This document shows positions 53,801-61,704 of a DNA stretch of 64,000 nucleotides, in pieces; positions within the stretch are counted from its first letter, which is position 1, and each line of letters starts with the position of its first letter. A program made the position numbers and the translations under genes. This stretch comes from Onthophagus taurus (Eukaryota; Arthropoda; Insecta; Coleoptera; Scarabaeidae). The notes beneath the pieces were generated by a model. It had not been told where the DNA came from, searched no databases, and worked only from the letters and a program-made list of their open reading frames with translations. The stretch covers positions 33,053,501-33,117,500 of the forward strand of contig NC_091971.1 in the NCBI RefSeq assembly GCF_036711975.1, in the 5' to 3' direction.

Positions 53801-55669
53801 CCATGTTGCCGTCCTAAAAACATTAAAGAAACACGGGTACAGGTCGTACAAGGTACAAAAAAGTCAGGAACTCTGCGAGAACGATAATATTACAAGGGCG
53901 GAATTTTGCTTTACTATGATGGAAATGGCCAACGGAAATGTTGATTTTATAAAAAACATTTTATTTACCGATGAATCTACATTTCCTTTGCATGGTCGGC
54001 ATAATCCCAGCGTTGCTCGATATTGGTACACAATATCCCCAAAAATTAAATGTTTGGGCTGGCTTAGTAGGTGACTATATTATCGGTCCTTTTTTCATAG
54101 AAGGAAATTTAAATGGTCATAAGTATTTAAACATTTTGCAAAATGACGTAATCCCATCGCTTCAACAATTAGACAATGTTCAATCGGGAAGTATCTGGTT
54201 CCAACAAGATGGTTGCCCGGCTCACAACAGCCGGCAAGTTAAAGAGTATCTTAACGCACAATTTCCAAATCGTGTAATATCTATTTGCGGAACGTTAACT
54301 AGGCCGCCTAGATCACCAGATTTAGCCCCCAATGATTTTTTTCTATGGGGATATTTAAAATCGAAAATTTTTGTCTTATTTGAATTTCATTTATTATATT
54401 AGTTATTATTTTTATAATATTTCTTATCATTGAACGATGTCAAACGACTGACTGCTCTTCGATCCACTACTCTTGCGATTCCCCTCCCACAAACATACTC
54501 CGCGCGCATATGCACACACACAAGTATACTTATACGTACGTCCGTGTTGGGTGTATCTCCTAAAATTAAAGTTACCAATCGGTATAAAAAAATTGTATTA
54601 TTTTGGCAAGTACTACGTCCTAGTAAAGTTTCCCGATTAGAAACTGAACCACCCTGTATTTCCTTGTATCTTATTATTTGCGTACCGATTAGTCTCCTCA
54701 ACTATTTTCTTGATCAACTCATCGGTAAAGAACAACTTGAAGAACTACTACCACTATTGAACGTATCGTCTCTGGAACTTTTAGTCAACGTGTGTAGGAT
54801 GCTATAAGACATAAAATATATGAAAACTCTGCTGATTTCTCTGCTAGAGACACTGAAAGACTGACTCGACTAACTGAAATTCGTAATGACCCTACAAAGG
54901 GCTCGCATCGTAAGTTTACATTATAATTTCATTAAGATGTAACTTGTCTTCTTACATGCGTAGGCTACATGCGTATCTTATCGTTTAGGACGACAGACGT
55001 ATGCCAGCCACAGCGCCAGATGTGGACGGCTGTATGCCGACACGCGTTCGCAACGATAAAAAGGCTTTATTTACCATGTAGCTGAATATGTTGGGAAAAC
55101 ATTTGAGCAATCAATGACTCTAAGTGCATGTAACATCAATCCTGGAAACTACCATATTATTGGGACGTGTTTATTACCGACGTTTTTAGAAGTGCTGTAA
55201 CAGGTCAATCAATGAAACAAACTCAAATTAAAAGAGTAATTTTCGCGTCCTAGCACATCGTAACTATAACATTTCAACTTTGAAACTATTGAAATTACAA
55301 TTGTATCAACTGCTAACTAACAACCTTTTAAGCAAATGGGCAATATACACTAATTTTGAAATTCTAATATTATGATACACACTTTGTTTTTTGAATTCTT
55401 TCTAGACTCATTGGATTAATGGTGAATGGAAAGATTCAGAATCAAAATGCTGTTCGGAAATAATAGAACCTACGTTCCAAAGCTACGAGATGAAGGAACT
55501 ACAACCGGACACAACGTACAACATTGAGCTTAGGGCTCATAACGCGCTAGGTGCGAGTACAACAGCGCAAATGAGGGTTAAAACGATCGTGGAAGCCTTT
55601 TCAGGAAGTAATTCATCAACTAATTCGTTCAATCTTCTTATTTTGTTCGTTTACGCGGTATTTTATTAG
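35521..55669 (+). CDS. GPI-anchored Ig/FN3 cell-adhesion protein (Fas2/NCAM type)
   Basis: Six coding exons (35521-35581, 37383-37582, 46063-46192, 46248-47039, 47113-47405, 55406-55669) join in consistent phase to give 579 residues. Exon 1 is a signal peptide (MGSMPFYMLIITVTSF). Three Ig domains follow: SLSLTCRPRV...LEWRD...GIYKCKAFYG (split over two exons), KIICKANGRP...DGLYECIADN, and KLTCVAES...AHYECVAMN. Then come two FN3 domains (about 320-420 and 425-545, with SYIINNLEPQKTYHFTFAAV and MKELQPDTTYNIELRAHN). The tail is SGSNSSTNSFNLLILFVYAVFY-like: small residues, then a hydrophobic end, as in GPI-anchor signals. Drosophila Fas2 has five Ig domains, so this is a shorter relative; the Drosophila gene fipi is one candidate orthologue. 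It acts at the cell surface, probably in neural adhesion (inference). Introns 2 and 5 are about 8 kb each and full of transposons. A possible poly(A) signal is near 55727. Confidence 0.85.
36414..37148 (+). pseudogene. LINE C-terminus and 3' tail in intron 1
   Basis: The frames contain TSVGALRTLGFITR, LYSTLVRSKLEYCCIVWTP, IATIEKVQRKFIRF and, after a shift, YGLQSLEDRRRL. This is the conserved end of Jockey/CR1-group ORF2. The 3' end runs into a (TTA)n microsatellite (37128-37148), a tail type seen in this group. The copy is 5'-truncated and frameshifted. It is in the same orientation as the host gene. Confidence 0.8.
37583..38087. other. Intron 2, 5' part; no gene recognised
   Basis: The segment 37880-38080 is richer in GC (CCCCTCGGGGTCGGGGCGGC) and may be repeat-derived, but it carries no recognisable motif. 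Confidence 0.3.
38088..38377. mobile_element. MITE with CACTGAGAAAAAT inverted ends
   Basis: CACTGAGAAAAAT (38088-38100) and ATTTTTCTCAGTG (38365-38377) are perfect inverted copies enclosing about 290 bp of AT-rich sequence. No ORF. Confidence 0.7.
38641..38830. repeat. AAATCRAACA-type minisatellite
   Basis: About 19 imperfect copies of a 9-10 bp unit such as AACAAATCGA or CAAATCAAA. Read in reverse it gives an artefactual FDLFDLFDL repeat protein, which I do not call as a gene. Confidence 0.85.
38859..39279. mobile_element. 421-bp palindromic MITE, TA-flanked
   Basis: CAGCGTGTCCCGTATCTTCC and its inverse form the ends, flanked by TA. The arms match for about 150 bp (CATCAGAGCATTATACGG, GCACGGGAACTGTTTAA). 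A more GC-rich centre (39050-39120) lacks an ORF. The arms are nearly identical, so the copy is young. Confidence 0.88.
39460..41473 (-). mobile_element. Mariner-like element with inverted arms of about 300-550 bp
   Basis: The right end GGGGTTACTTTACGCTAGCACTG lies next to TA; its inner mate at 39460-39800 is the inverted GTAACCCCCCCCC...GAGATATCAATATGAGC and following sequence. The left terminus is degraded. It carries a minus-strand transposase (40103-40844). Related fragments are at 26220-26390, 51936-52476 and 60240-60310. Confidence 0.8.
40103..40844 (-). pseudogene. Mariner-like (DD41D-type) transposase, decayed
   Basis: From ATG 40844 the frame reads MARRSLEHKIGGILIFPRAD and NERFPEHPISRKYLRELV (DNA-binding domain) to about 40524. 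Shifted frames then give SDECTFFLDGKLHRQNVRY (first catalytic Asp) and INVWTGILGN. The last part (to 40103) has FNGRWIGRRGPIEWPTRSPD and LTPLDFFLWC, the third acidic motif. The second acidic motif is degraded (QNPDDFEMAPPHYVA). Stops and frameshifts make it inactive. It lies within the palindromic arms of the element 39460-41473. Confidence 0.8.
41474..42602. other. Intron 2, no gene; small GC-rich palindrome inside
   Basis: The segment 42013-42110 is an imperfect hairpin: GGCTCGCGGCGTACCACGCT against, inverted, GGCTAGCGGCACGCCACGCT, each followed by CTGYTTGCC. It resembles a tiny hAT-type MITE. The rest shows no coding signal. Confidence 0.5.
42861..43331. mobile_element. 471-bp palindromic MITE, TA-flanked
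   Basis: Ends CAGCCGGATTCAGAGTAAG and, inverted, CAGTCTGATTCAGAGTAAG are flanked by TA. GAGCCACACT...ACTACTTTCAAAAT is repeated inverted in the other arm. It is inserted in the gypsy remnant. Confidence 0.85.
43861..44317. mobile_element. 457-bp palindromic MITE, TA-flanked
   Basis: Ends CCGGGTGTCCCTCAGAAGTG and its inverse are flanked by TA. Arms of about 130 bp match (ATGAAATCATT, CGTAATAATCCGTT). It interrupts the integrase core right after the TTTAEATI-type motif. Confidence 0.88.
44471..45069. other. Intron 2, dispersed repeat and possible SINE-like part
   Basis: 44480-44585 matches 21285-21420. At 44670-44690 TTATAGCGTAGTGGTAACAT resembles a tRNA D-arm/A box, and CTGGTTGAATGCTGG near 44729 weakly resembles a B box. 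The spacing is larger than in a tRNA. I make no firm call. Confidence 0.25.
45070..45895. mobile_element. 826-bp foldback element, TA-flanked
   Basis: Ends CAGGGTGCCCATTATGTATG and, inverted, CAGGGTACCCATTATGTATG are flanked by TA. The arms match for about 350 bp, including GGTACTTGACGA-type and GTTAGGCTCATTT blocks. The left arm holds a palindromic run of ATACATGTAT units (45100-45145). No ORF. Confidence 0.85.
47779..50638 (-). mobile_element. Jockey/CR1-group LINE, 5'-truncated, young
   Basis: On the minus strand it starts inside the endonuclease (TIDCFRLAESASAEDLWLSV) and ends in a poly(A) tail (29 T on the plus strand at 47779-47807) after about 220 bp of 3' UTR. The body has one uninterrupted ORF. 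The insertion lies inside the Harbinger-like MITE at a TTTGC/CTTT site. An intact frame over about 2.6 kb indicates recent arrival. Confidence 0.9.
48028..50638 (-). CDS. LINE ORF2: endonuclease (partial) and reverse transcriptase
   Basis: About 870 residues are open to the stop at 48028. There is no true start, because the 5' end is truncated. The endonuclease part keeps ILIFGDFNLPHISW, RTLDLILSN and DTHHPALTF. The linker has FIPHKITFKCRFPNWY. The reverse transcriptase shows NYRPISILSIASKIFERLVY, YTDYSKAFDRIDH, SGVAQGSHLGPLLFLLYIND and the active site LLYADDSKIF. Then come CVRDLGVLFDSKLAFSAHID and LNYASSVWNP with VQKRFLRYL. No RNase H is seen. The RT looks catalytically complete, but endonuclease truncation and lack of a promoter should prevent self-mobilisation. 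It is antisense in intron 5 of the Ig/FN3 gene. Confidence 0.9.
50701..51416. other. Intron 5, no gene seen
   Basis: AT-rich, with no recognisable coding region, inverted repeat or transposon motif. Confidence 0.35.
51417..51931. repeat. Half copy of the foldback element at 10269-11418
   Basis: It shares AAATCACTGACATTTAAACG, TTTTTGGAGGGGTGTAGCTC and the end TCATTCAGATACAGCCTG followed by TA. Only the right arm is present. Confidence 0.8.
51936..52476. repeat. End fragment of the 39.5-41.5 kb mariner-like family
   Basis: CAGTGCTAGCGTAAAGTAAC at the left, then sequence nearly identical in inverted orientation to 40931-41473, including ATGTTTTTATGAAACAATCA. It stops at GGTACCTTGAAA. It lies directly beside the foldback half at 51417-51931, joined at a TATA. 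Confidence 0.82.
52480..53165. mobile_element. Palindromic MITE, GGGGATGAAATTCAC ends
   Basis: The left end GGGGATGAAATTCACCACCC and the right end, inverted, GGGGATGAAATTCACAACCC match. The arms share AAAGAGACAAAAAAGTACCA and TATGGGTTGTAAAGCT over roughly 170 bp. No ORF. Confidence 0.78.
53290..54658 (+). mobile_element. Mariner-like element with long inverted repeats, left end truncated
   Basis: ACCGATTGGTAACTTTAATT and GGAGATACACCCAACACGGA at 53335-53385 are inverted at 54545-54585. Inverted similarity continues inward (ACGTACGTATAAGTATAC). The right terminus ends CACCCTG next to TA at 54657-54659. The outer left part has been lost or replaced. It carries a plus-strand transposase. Confidence 0.72.
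53539..54402 (+). pseudogene. Mariner-like (DD41D-type) transposase, frameshifted
   Basis: ATG 53539 starts MLFTVAEKVQIIKWFYGGNS with the first helix-turn-helix. A shift near 53710 moves to TKVCADVERNKNQSSRQVAE and HVAVLKTLKKHGYRSYKV. The first catalytic motif is ILFTDESTFPLHG. A second shift near 54030 leads to QKLNVWAGLVGDYIIGPFF, then SIWFQQDGCPAHNSRQVKEY (second Asp) and SPDLAPNDFFLWGYLKSKIF (third Asp). Exactly 41 residues lie between the last two acids by my count. All catalytic acids are present, so only two indels separate it from a complete frame; they are real in this sequence and the C-terminus also looks short. Confidence 0.85.
54660..55405. other. Intron 5, 3' part; no gene seen
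   Basis: No motif recognised. It ends at the acceptor TTCTTTCTAG before the last exon of the Ig/FN3 gene. Confidence 0.35.
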
Positions 55670-56669
55670 ACGATAAAAAAATTTGGAAGAAAATGTTTAC
55701 TCTTTTTGATTACATAATGTTAAAAAAATAAATGTGAATTAAATATAAAACAGTTGTTGATTTTCTTTGCATTTTTTTCTTTCTCCTAGAGAAGAAGTTT
55801 TACGTAGGTATTTAATACAGATCGTATTCACCGCAGAAGAATATCAATTTTTTGTATAAAAGAATTCATTCTTACGTCAATCATTTAAGTAGTATAGCTA
55901 TGTGCGTTCTGGACCAAAATCCGTTAAGATTTAACATTGGGGCAGTGTTGCCACCTTTGCAGCAGCAATATTCCCTTTCTGTGTACTAAAAATTCCCTTT
56001 TATTTACTGCCGAAATTTTGTTGGGACTAAAAGTTTTCTTCAAAAAAAAAAAGGTTGTTAAGAGGCTACTTTACCATACAGTTCGGCAAATTACAAAAAA
56101 CATATATTATTTATAAAAATAATTGGATGAAATTTTGTACATAGCTTCTTCCAACAATTATACATAACGCAAGGTGAAAATTTTTGAAATTTTCCAAAAA
56201 AAAGGGGCATATTCTTCAATATTAAAGAATTTGGTCATTGTTTTTTAGCTTGCATGATAGTATACATGAAAATAGTAATATTTTTCAAATGAAATTTTTC
56301 TGAATTTTTAGTAATAAAGGAATAGTTTGTAATTTGCTAAAATTGTAAAAAGGTAGCGTAAAAATGAATATTTTCCGTCATGATTCCCACGAAGTATTAC
56401 TACCGCGTTAGACCCGCCTCCGGCCGACTGAGCGACGCTGCTAAGCGACGCCGTTCACCGATGCTCTTTATTTTATCTATTGCTTCTTTAATGTGGTAGA
56501 GAAAATAATCATTTGTAAAAGTGCGTTTTGAACTTTGTTTTTAGTTATTTGTTAGTTATTATTGTGTAATTTAACTACATTTTTGGGTTTATAGTTTACT
56601 GTTTATAGTTTATTGTTATTTTCTCGTTTACTTTAGTGTTAGTTAAGTTTATGTAAAGTTTTATAAACA
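55670..56669. other. Intergenic between the Ig/FN3 gene and the MULE-YqaJ gene
   Basis: A poly(A) signal AATAAA near 55727 suits the adhesion gene. A GC-richer patch at 56398-56460 (GACCCGCCTCCGGCCGAC) precedes the next gene and may be part of its element. I could not find an inverted mate for it after 59961. Confidence 0.4.
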
Positions 56670-59600
56670 ATGGGTAAGTACATACACCCAGAAAGGAAAG
56701 ATGGTTGTCGCAAAAACCTATCACTTAGTACTCGAAGACGTTCTCGAAAAAGGAGTAATAGACGATAATAATTTACGATATATATTTTTGTAAAAGCTAA
56801 ATTCCCATTTTTATAGTACGAGCCGGACGACAGAAAATTCAATTGAAAAATGTGTTCCATCTGATAGGTAAGTTAATTTTTATTAATTTAATTTAAAAAG
56901 AATAAATCAACAGTAAAAATTGTTTTGAAAATGTTTATATTAGTTGTATCAACACAGACGAAAACAATACATTATTTGAAACGATACCATGCGGTGATGA
57001 GACAAATAATATAAATGATGCAAAATTATACGGTCGTCGAATATTTGACATAAAAAGTTTATTAGACCAAATACTGACAGTTGGGAATAATCATGAACCT
57101 TTTAACTGCAACATAACTAACATGAAATTTATAAAGGAGTCAAGGGAAGGGCTTAGGAGCTCATTTCTTTTACAATGTACTATGTGCGGGATACAAAAGG
57201 AGCTTTACACAGAAGAAAGCAAAGAGTCTATTGACATAAACTCTGCTGCTGTTTTTGGAAGTATATCTGTCGGTACCGGATATACACAGACAGAACAATT
57301 ATTGTTATGTATGGATATACCATTTATGTCAATAAAAACATTCCAAAAATATCAAGAAACGGTAAGTGATAAAATCAGGGATGAAGCATGGCAGTCTATG
57401 AAGAACGCAGGTGAAGAAGAATGTAATTTAGCCAAAGCTTCAGGAGAAGTAAACAAAGACGGAATTCCAATGATAACCGTAATTGCGGATGGTGTCTGGT
57501 GTAAACGCTCATACAATGTCAATTACGACGCATCGTCCGGAGTTGTACTGCAAATAGTTGTGTGTACAGGGTGATTCAAGCCACCCGTATATTCAATTTT
57601 TTTTAAACGGATCTAACTAAATAGTTGAAACAAAAAATTATCGAGAAATAAAAATACGTTTATTATAATTTTTTAAGAACCATTTCATTATTAAACTGGT
57701 GACAGCTGTGTAGCCAAGTTTTCAAATAAACTAGTCTGTACAAGTGATCTAAATCACCCTATACATATTATATTCCACAAGAATACTATCATAATTATTA
57801 TGTTTTCAGGGTTGTATCATAGGCCAAAAACAGGAAAAGTATTATATATAGGTGTTAAAAATAAATATTGCTGTATCTGTGCCCAAGCTAAAGAACAAAG
57901 TCAAGACGCTAAACCGCATAAGTGTTTTAAAAATTATTCTGGTACATCAACATCCATGGAAGCAGACATTATTACCGAAGGATTTAAAAGTAGTTTGACT
58001 GTGCATAATTTAATTTATAATAAATTAGTAGGTGATGGCGACAGTAGCGTATATAAAAAATTATTAATATCGAAACCATACGGTAACTTGTTAGTGCAAA
58101 AGGTTGAATGCCGAAATCATCTGCTACGAAACTTCTCAACAAAGCTGCGGGATATAGCATGTAAGCAACAGCCTTTTTGTAATAATGTTTGAAACTTAGT
58201 AGTATTAAAATTTTGATTGAAGATAGTGGAAACATCAATACAATTAATTCCATAATTATTATTGTGTAAATCTGTATAATATAACTTCTTCCCAATCATA
58301 CAACGTGAAAATTGATAACTTTGTTGTATTGTTGGTAGTGAAAATGTGTCCCTTTCACCATAAATTTAATAATACTTATATTTATAATAATAATTTAATA
58401 ATTTTTCAAATTTCTTCTGCACCGATTAATTTTGGTATGACATGATAATCTATGGTTAATAAATCGGGGAAAAAAATAGATTGAATTGACACAATGAGAA
58501 CCTTTAACATATTGACAAAAATTAAGTGTGTCAATTCAATTGTTTATCAATTGAATTATATTATTGTTTTTCAATTGTTCATGTCTGTTAACTAACTGCC
58601 AATGTGCTACTTAAACAAATAATACATACCAACAGTTATGAATTTTTTCTTAACTTTGTATAAACACTAATATAAATGATTTTTTAGTACGGAAGCGAAG
58701 CAATTCAAAAAATATTCCAGTGTCACCTTTCCTGCGAAATCAACTTCGAGAGAAATCGCTTCGAATGCGAATTTGCATAACCAAAGTAGTACGCCATAGA
58801 ATAAACGAAAACATAACATTTGAAGAAAAAATGAAACTTTTAAGTGAAGACATTTCAAATTGCCCTTCGCATGTATTTGGAGAACATTCAAAATGTAGGG
58901 AAATTGGGTATTTTGAATGTAAGAACACGGAGGAAGAAAGAAATTTAGTACCGGATACGAAGAATTGCGGTTTATACGACGATATGATTTGCTTAAACCG
59001 ATTAATACAAAATGTTAGCAGTTTGTTATTGAATATGAACACTAATCGAGCAGAACATTATAATAGCATCGTATGCAAATTCATTGGAGGGAAACGAATA
59101 AATTTTTCTAGAAGAGGGTCTTATCAAACGAGATGTGAAGCTTCTGCACTATCGTTCAATTCGCAAGAATCGTATTACGATACAATGTACCGATCGCTAT
59201 CACATAGAGAAGAAAGCTCGATTCTGATTCAAAAACATCGATCAAGAATTCTTCGACAACGACAGTTACAGCAAAATCGAAAACGTCGTCATTATGGTGC
59301 TGTAGATAATGATAGCAATTTGGTTACAAGTGACATTTCAAACGAAGACTACAAAAGAAAGAAAGCAGAATTTATTGCAAACTTACAGGATGGATGTGTC
59401 AATAGAAATAAAACCGAAATTCTTAGCAGAGGCCAAAGAACCAATCACAACTGGATCCAGGAAAGGTCTTTGAGCCTAACTGCATCGAGGTTTGGTGAAG
59501 TGTGTAAGATGAGGAATAGTACATCTTGCATAAATAAAGTAAAATCCATCTTGTATTCGAAATTTGCTGGAAACAATACCACTAAATATGGCCAAGACCA

Positions 59601-59961
59601 TGAATGGCTTGCAGTAAAAGAATTCGAAAAGAAATATAACTTGTCAGTAAACTCTTGCGGGCTATTTCTCCACAAGGAGTATGGATTCTTAGCTGCAAGT
59701 CCAGATGGAGTAGTTGAAAACGAAGACGCCACTGTAGAGGTGAAGTGTCCAGCAAATTCAAAAAATTTACATCCATTCGAAGCAATAAACCAAAAAATAA
59801 TTACATTTGCTTTCATAAATGATAGCGGAAATTTTCAGTTGCATCGAAAGCATAATTATTATTATCAAGTACAGAGTCAACTTGAAATAGCAGACCGCGA
59901 AAAATGTTATTTTGTATGTTGGACATCCAAAGGCTTCGAAGTAGAAGTAAAAATTTCGTAG
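56670..59961 (+). CDS. Mutator-like transposase joined to a YqaJ-type nuclease domain
   Basis: The exons I read are 56817-56867, 56944-57544, 57810-58160 and 58688-59961. A basic start (MGKYIHPERKDGCRKNLS, ATG 56670) may be the first exon, but its donor is unclear. The transposase part has GRRIFDIKSLLDQIL, LLQCTMCGIQKELY, SISVGTGYTQTEQLL, a first catalytic Asp in MITVIADGVWCKRSYN, NKYCCICAQAKE and PHKCFKNYSGTSTSMEADII, the LVGDGDSSVYKKLL motif and VECRNHLLRNF. The last exon ends in a PD-(D/E)xK nuclease fold of YqaJ type: SLTASRFGEVC, GFLAASPDGVV, TVEVKCPAN and NYYYQVQSQL then CYFVCW. The two activities would be DDE strand transfer and DNA end processing; the fusion role is unknown. One frameshift near 57822 remains, so this copy may be inactive. 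A poly(A) signal is near 60009. Confidence 0.78.
57567..57761. mobile_element. 195-bp MITE in an intron of the MULE-YqaJ gene
   Basis: The left end CAGGGTGATTCAAGCC and the right end, inverted, TAGGGTGATTTAGATC are both flanked by TA. It fills most of the intron 57545-57809. Confidence 0.65.
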
Positions 59962-60239
59962 AAAAGACAAGTTTGGGAACTCCTCGAATTTCGTTTTTTA
60001 TTGATTAATAATAAATAAAATTGTTTATTATAATTTTTTTTACGTTTCAGATATACAGGGATCGTACTTTTTGGAAAACTATGTTTCAAATATTAAATTT
60101 TTTTTTTTCAATTGTTTATTACCTGGGTTAATTGATCCAAGGCTTCCAAGAGGTTTGCAAATACGGGACCCACAAAGAAAACTTTGTGAAAAATAAAACT
60201 CACAGGTTGTGAAAATGTTTTTTTTTGGTATTGTTTCCA

Positions 60240-60310
60240 TTTAAAAAAACAAAATAGAACCATTTTCCGAAAAAACTAAAATTGATAAATAATTTTTCAT
60301 GCAAAAATAT
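60240..60310. repeat. Short fragment of the 39.5-41.5 kb mariner-like family
   Basis: CCATTTAAAAAAACAAA, then CCATTTTCCGAAAAAACTAAA, matches 41297-41345. No terminal repeat is present. Confidence 0.6.
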
Positions 60311-60384
60311 TTAGGCTAATAAAAAATAAAAATTGATATATATGGCTCATGTTTAGAAGCGGGGATGATTGGATGAAGGGTGAG

Positions 60385-60600
60385 CCTCAACTGAAAAGAA
60401 GAGCCTGGTACATGAGAGACCCCAAAGATAGCCTTATGCTGGAAAACACTTCCAGGACACAGACAAGCGAAAAGTATGATAACTCTGTCGCAAAAGAAAG
60501 TCAAAGAAGTTTCATGCCTTAGCAAAAAGAACCTAAGGTCGCTCTCTGGTTTCCTGATCGGCCATACACCCCTAAAATACCACAACCGAGAAACCAAGAC
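60385..60600 (+). pseudogene. LINE RNase H fragment (I/R1-type)
   Basis: The plus strand reads CWKTLPGHRQAKSMITLSQK, then CLSKKNLRSLSGFLIGHTPL and KYHNRE. The pattern W..L.G.RQAK..I......L..L.R..LR.L.G.LTGH..L..H is the end of the RNase H domain of I- and R1-group LINEs. It is truncated on both sides, so dead. Confidence 0.75.
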
Positions 60601-60603
60601 ACG

Positions 60604-60984
60604 TATATAAGATTGTTTATGTACAATTAAGTTATTAAATTTTGTATTTCAACTTTGTAGCTACCTCCGCTTTCAACTAAAATTACCTACACGGTTGTTC
60701 TGAATCACTTGCATATCAAACGAGCACATAATAATAAAAGAAAAGATGTAATTGATAAATTTTGTACCAAACTTTTCACATTCCATCTATTGCGACTATG
60801 TCCCCTTCAATATAAAATGTATTTATAAATGTTATTTTATAAACAAATAAATAATATAATATTATTTCACTCCCCAAAATTGTTTATTGTATTTGCGATT
60901 GATTTTTGCCTTACACTGAATTACAAATCCACAATCTTAGATGTCCTCGTCTTTCTCTAATTTCTCTGTTAAAAAAATTAATAT
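60604..60984. other. AT-rich, no gene seen
   Basis: No coding region or repeat is recognised between the RNase H fragment and the (TTGGG)n array. Confidence 0.4.
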
Positions 60985-61101
60985 TGTATTGGGTTGGGTT
61001 GGGTTGGGTTGGGTTGGGTTGGGTTGTGTTGGGTTGTGTTGTGTTGGGTTGGGTTGGGTTGGGTTGGGTTTGGTTGGGTTGGGTTGGGTTGGGTTGGGTT
61101 T
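60985..61101 (+). repeat. (TTGGG)n array, about 23 units
   Basis: TTGGG is repeated head to tail with a few TTGTG variants and one TTTGG change. The motif differs by one base from the common insect telomere unit TTAGG. It directly adjoins the 5' end of an R1-clade LINE. Whether it is telomeric or an interstitial microsatellite cannot be told here. Confidence 0.95.
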
Positions 61102-61704
61102 TCCTCAGGGGCCCAGTGAGTTACTGGGTACGGGCTTAGCGAACCCGAGGCCGCCTGAGCTCGAGGAGCATACCTCGTTAAAAAACGGGTCCGGCTGGCC
61201 CGGCCGGTAGCACCCCACAAAGGGCTCCTTGCCTGGGACACAGGTGAAGTGGGGAGGACCAGCAAGAAGATGTTGCCTATTCCGGTACGGCTCCGGACTG
61301 TTGTGACGTGTTATGTAATGTTTTATGTTACGTGTTATGTGCATGTCCGATCGGCGTGCATGTAGGCGAACCTGGGAGTGCTTTGGAACTGGATGGCTTG
61401 CAACCGGACAGGAAAGAGGCTGATGTGAGTTTACTCTGCCGAAGGAACGTCTCGTGAGCGTCAGGGACCGGCCCCTTCGGGACCCCGATCGGGTAGTCCT
61501 ATATGGATGGATGGATCGGAGCCACCATTGCACCAGGCGAGTATGTATCCGTCCGTGTATTCCGGGATACATTAAGCGGTGGTCAGGCCCCACGGAACTG
61601 GGGTAGAGGATTTCGGCCAGATGGTCGTATCCTTGAGGGTATACCCGTTCTTGACCTTTACCGGCCCGCCTCTTATAGGACGATGCGCCGGCTAAAACAA
61701 GACC

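Noticed and set aside
60906-61265. ORFs on both strands rich in GLGWVGLGWV or NPTQPNPTQP repeats
   Set aside because: They are translations of the (TTGGG)n array in three frames and the reverse.
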